From Sphaerolaimus hirsutus (lineage: Eukaryota; Nematoda; Chromadorea; Monhysterida; Sphaerolaimidae): a DNA stretch of 64,000 nucleotides. Under the pieces are notes generated by a model, which worked only from the letters and a program-made list of their open reading frames with translations, was not told the DNA's origin and did no database searches. The position numbers and the translations under genes were made by a program. Location of the stretch: the NCBI GenBank assembly GCA_964036195.1, contig CAXIWS010000275.1, positions 98,260-162,259 on the forward strand, written 5' to 3'. Positions 63,930 to 64,000 of the stretch are shown here, one piece after another; position 1 is the first letter of the stretch; every line of letters starts with the position of its first letter.

Positions 63930-64000
63930 CTGTATCCACAATAGCTGGAATCCAATACATTGCAGTCTCAGCGATAAACCAACAGAATCCACGTTTGTAT
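63930..64000 (-). CDS. 229-bp exon of repeated gene family (gene 2), cut by window end
   Basis: The 3' end of the exon, with donor GATACAG|GTAACT, lies in the window. Its last 24 or so codons match the copies at 24249 and 39279 closely. It would be the upstream exon of the gene-2 model on the minus strand, ahead of 61359-61450. Confidence 0.55.

Overview
This window is animal nuclear DNA from a draft assembly, with a 200-base N gap at 33364-33563. Short introns, a Ty3/gypsy retroelement, a Penelope-type reverse transcriptase and very dense small DNA transposons suggest a metazoan, most likely a marine invertebrate. I cannot name the species. Ordinary genes are sparse; almost everything is mobile DNA or debris from it.

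Bases 590-16669 hold a minus-strand Ty3/gypsy LTR element. Read 5' to 3' on the minus strand it runs: LTR, gag, a short second ORF behind a poly-C run, an envelope-like region with a signal-like segment, furin-like site and membrane segment, aspartic protease, reverse transcriptase, RNase H, integrase. The envelope-like region therefore lies between gag and protease, not after integrase. The pol part is broken by several frame changes. A 5.0-kb piece (LTR, small ORF, gag, ORF2) is repeated head to tail at 11666-16669 and is nearly identical.

From 16.7 kb onward the sequence is a mosaic of non-autonomous transposons. Twelve elements have hAT-like ends (mostly CAG/TAG plus GTTG or TGATG) flanked by 8-bp target duplications, eleven exact and one 7 of 8. 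Most are filled near their ends with one family-specific hexamer or short unit (AGCGTA, GGCGCC, GGCACC, AAAATA, ATATCG, AGTA). A second group has CCGTATTTCC-type ends flanked by TA, with repeated CTCGAAATACCCC, CTCCAATAGAACGGCAC or CTCCAATAATACGACAC blocks. A third, small group has GGG or GGC ends with 9-bp duplications and is almost wholly palindromic. They are nested up to four deep.

Between them lie pieces of one or more multi-copy gene families. These were recovered by comparing the copies: a 229-bp exon (four copies), a 92-bp exon (two), a 56/59-bp exon (three), a short last exon, and a 251-bp Cys-rich terminal exon (two). Exon order, splice sites and intron phases agree on the minus strand at 24.5-19.0 kb and at 64.0-61.2 kb. 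A Penelope-type RT lies at 43884-45209, a 0.8-kb inverted repeat at 55110-55895, and a cluster of satellites at 55.96-58.64 kb.
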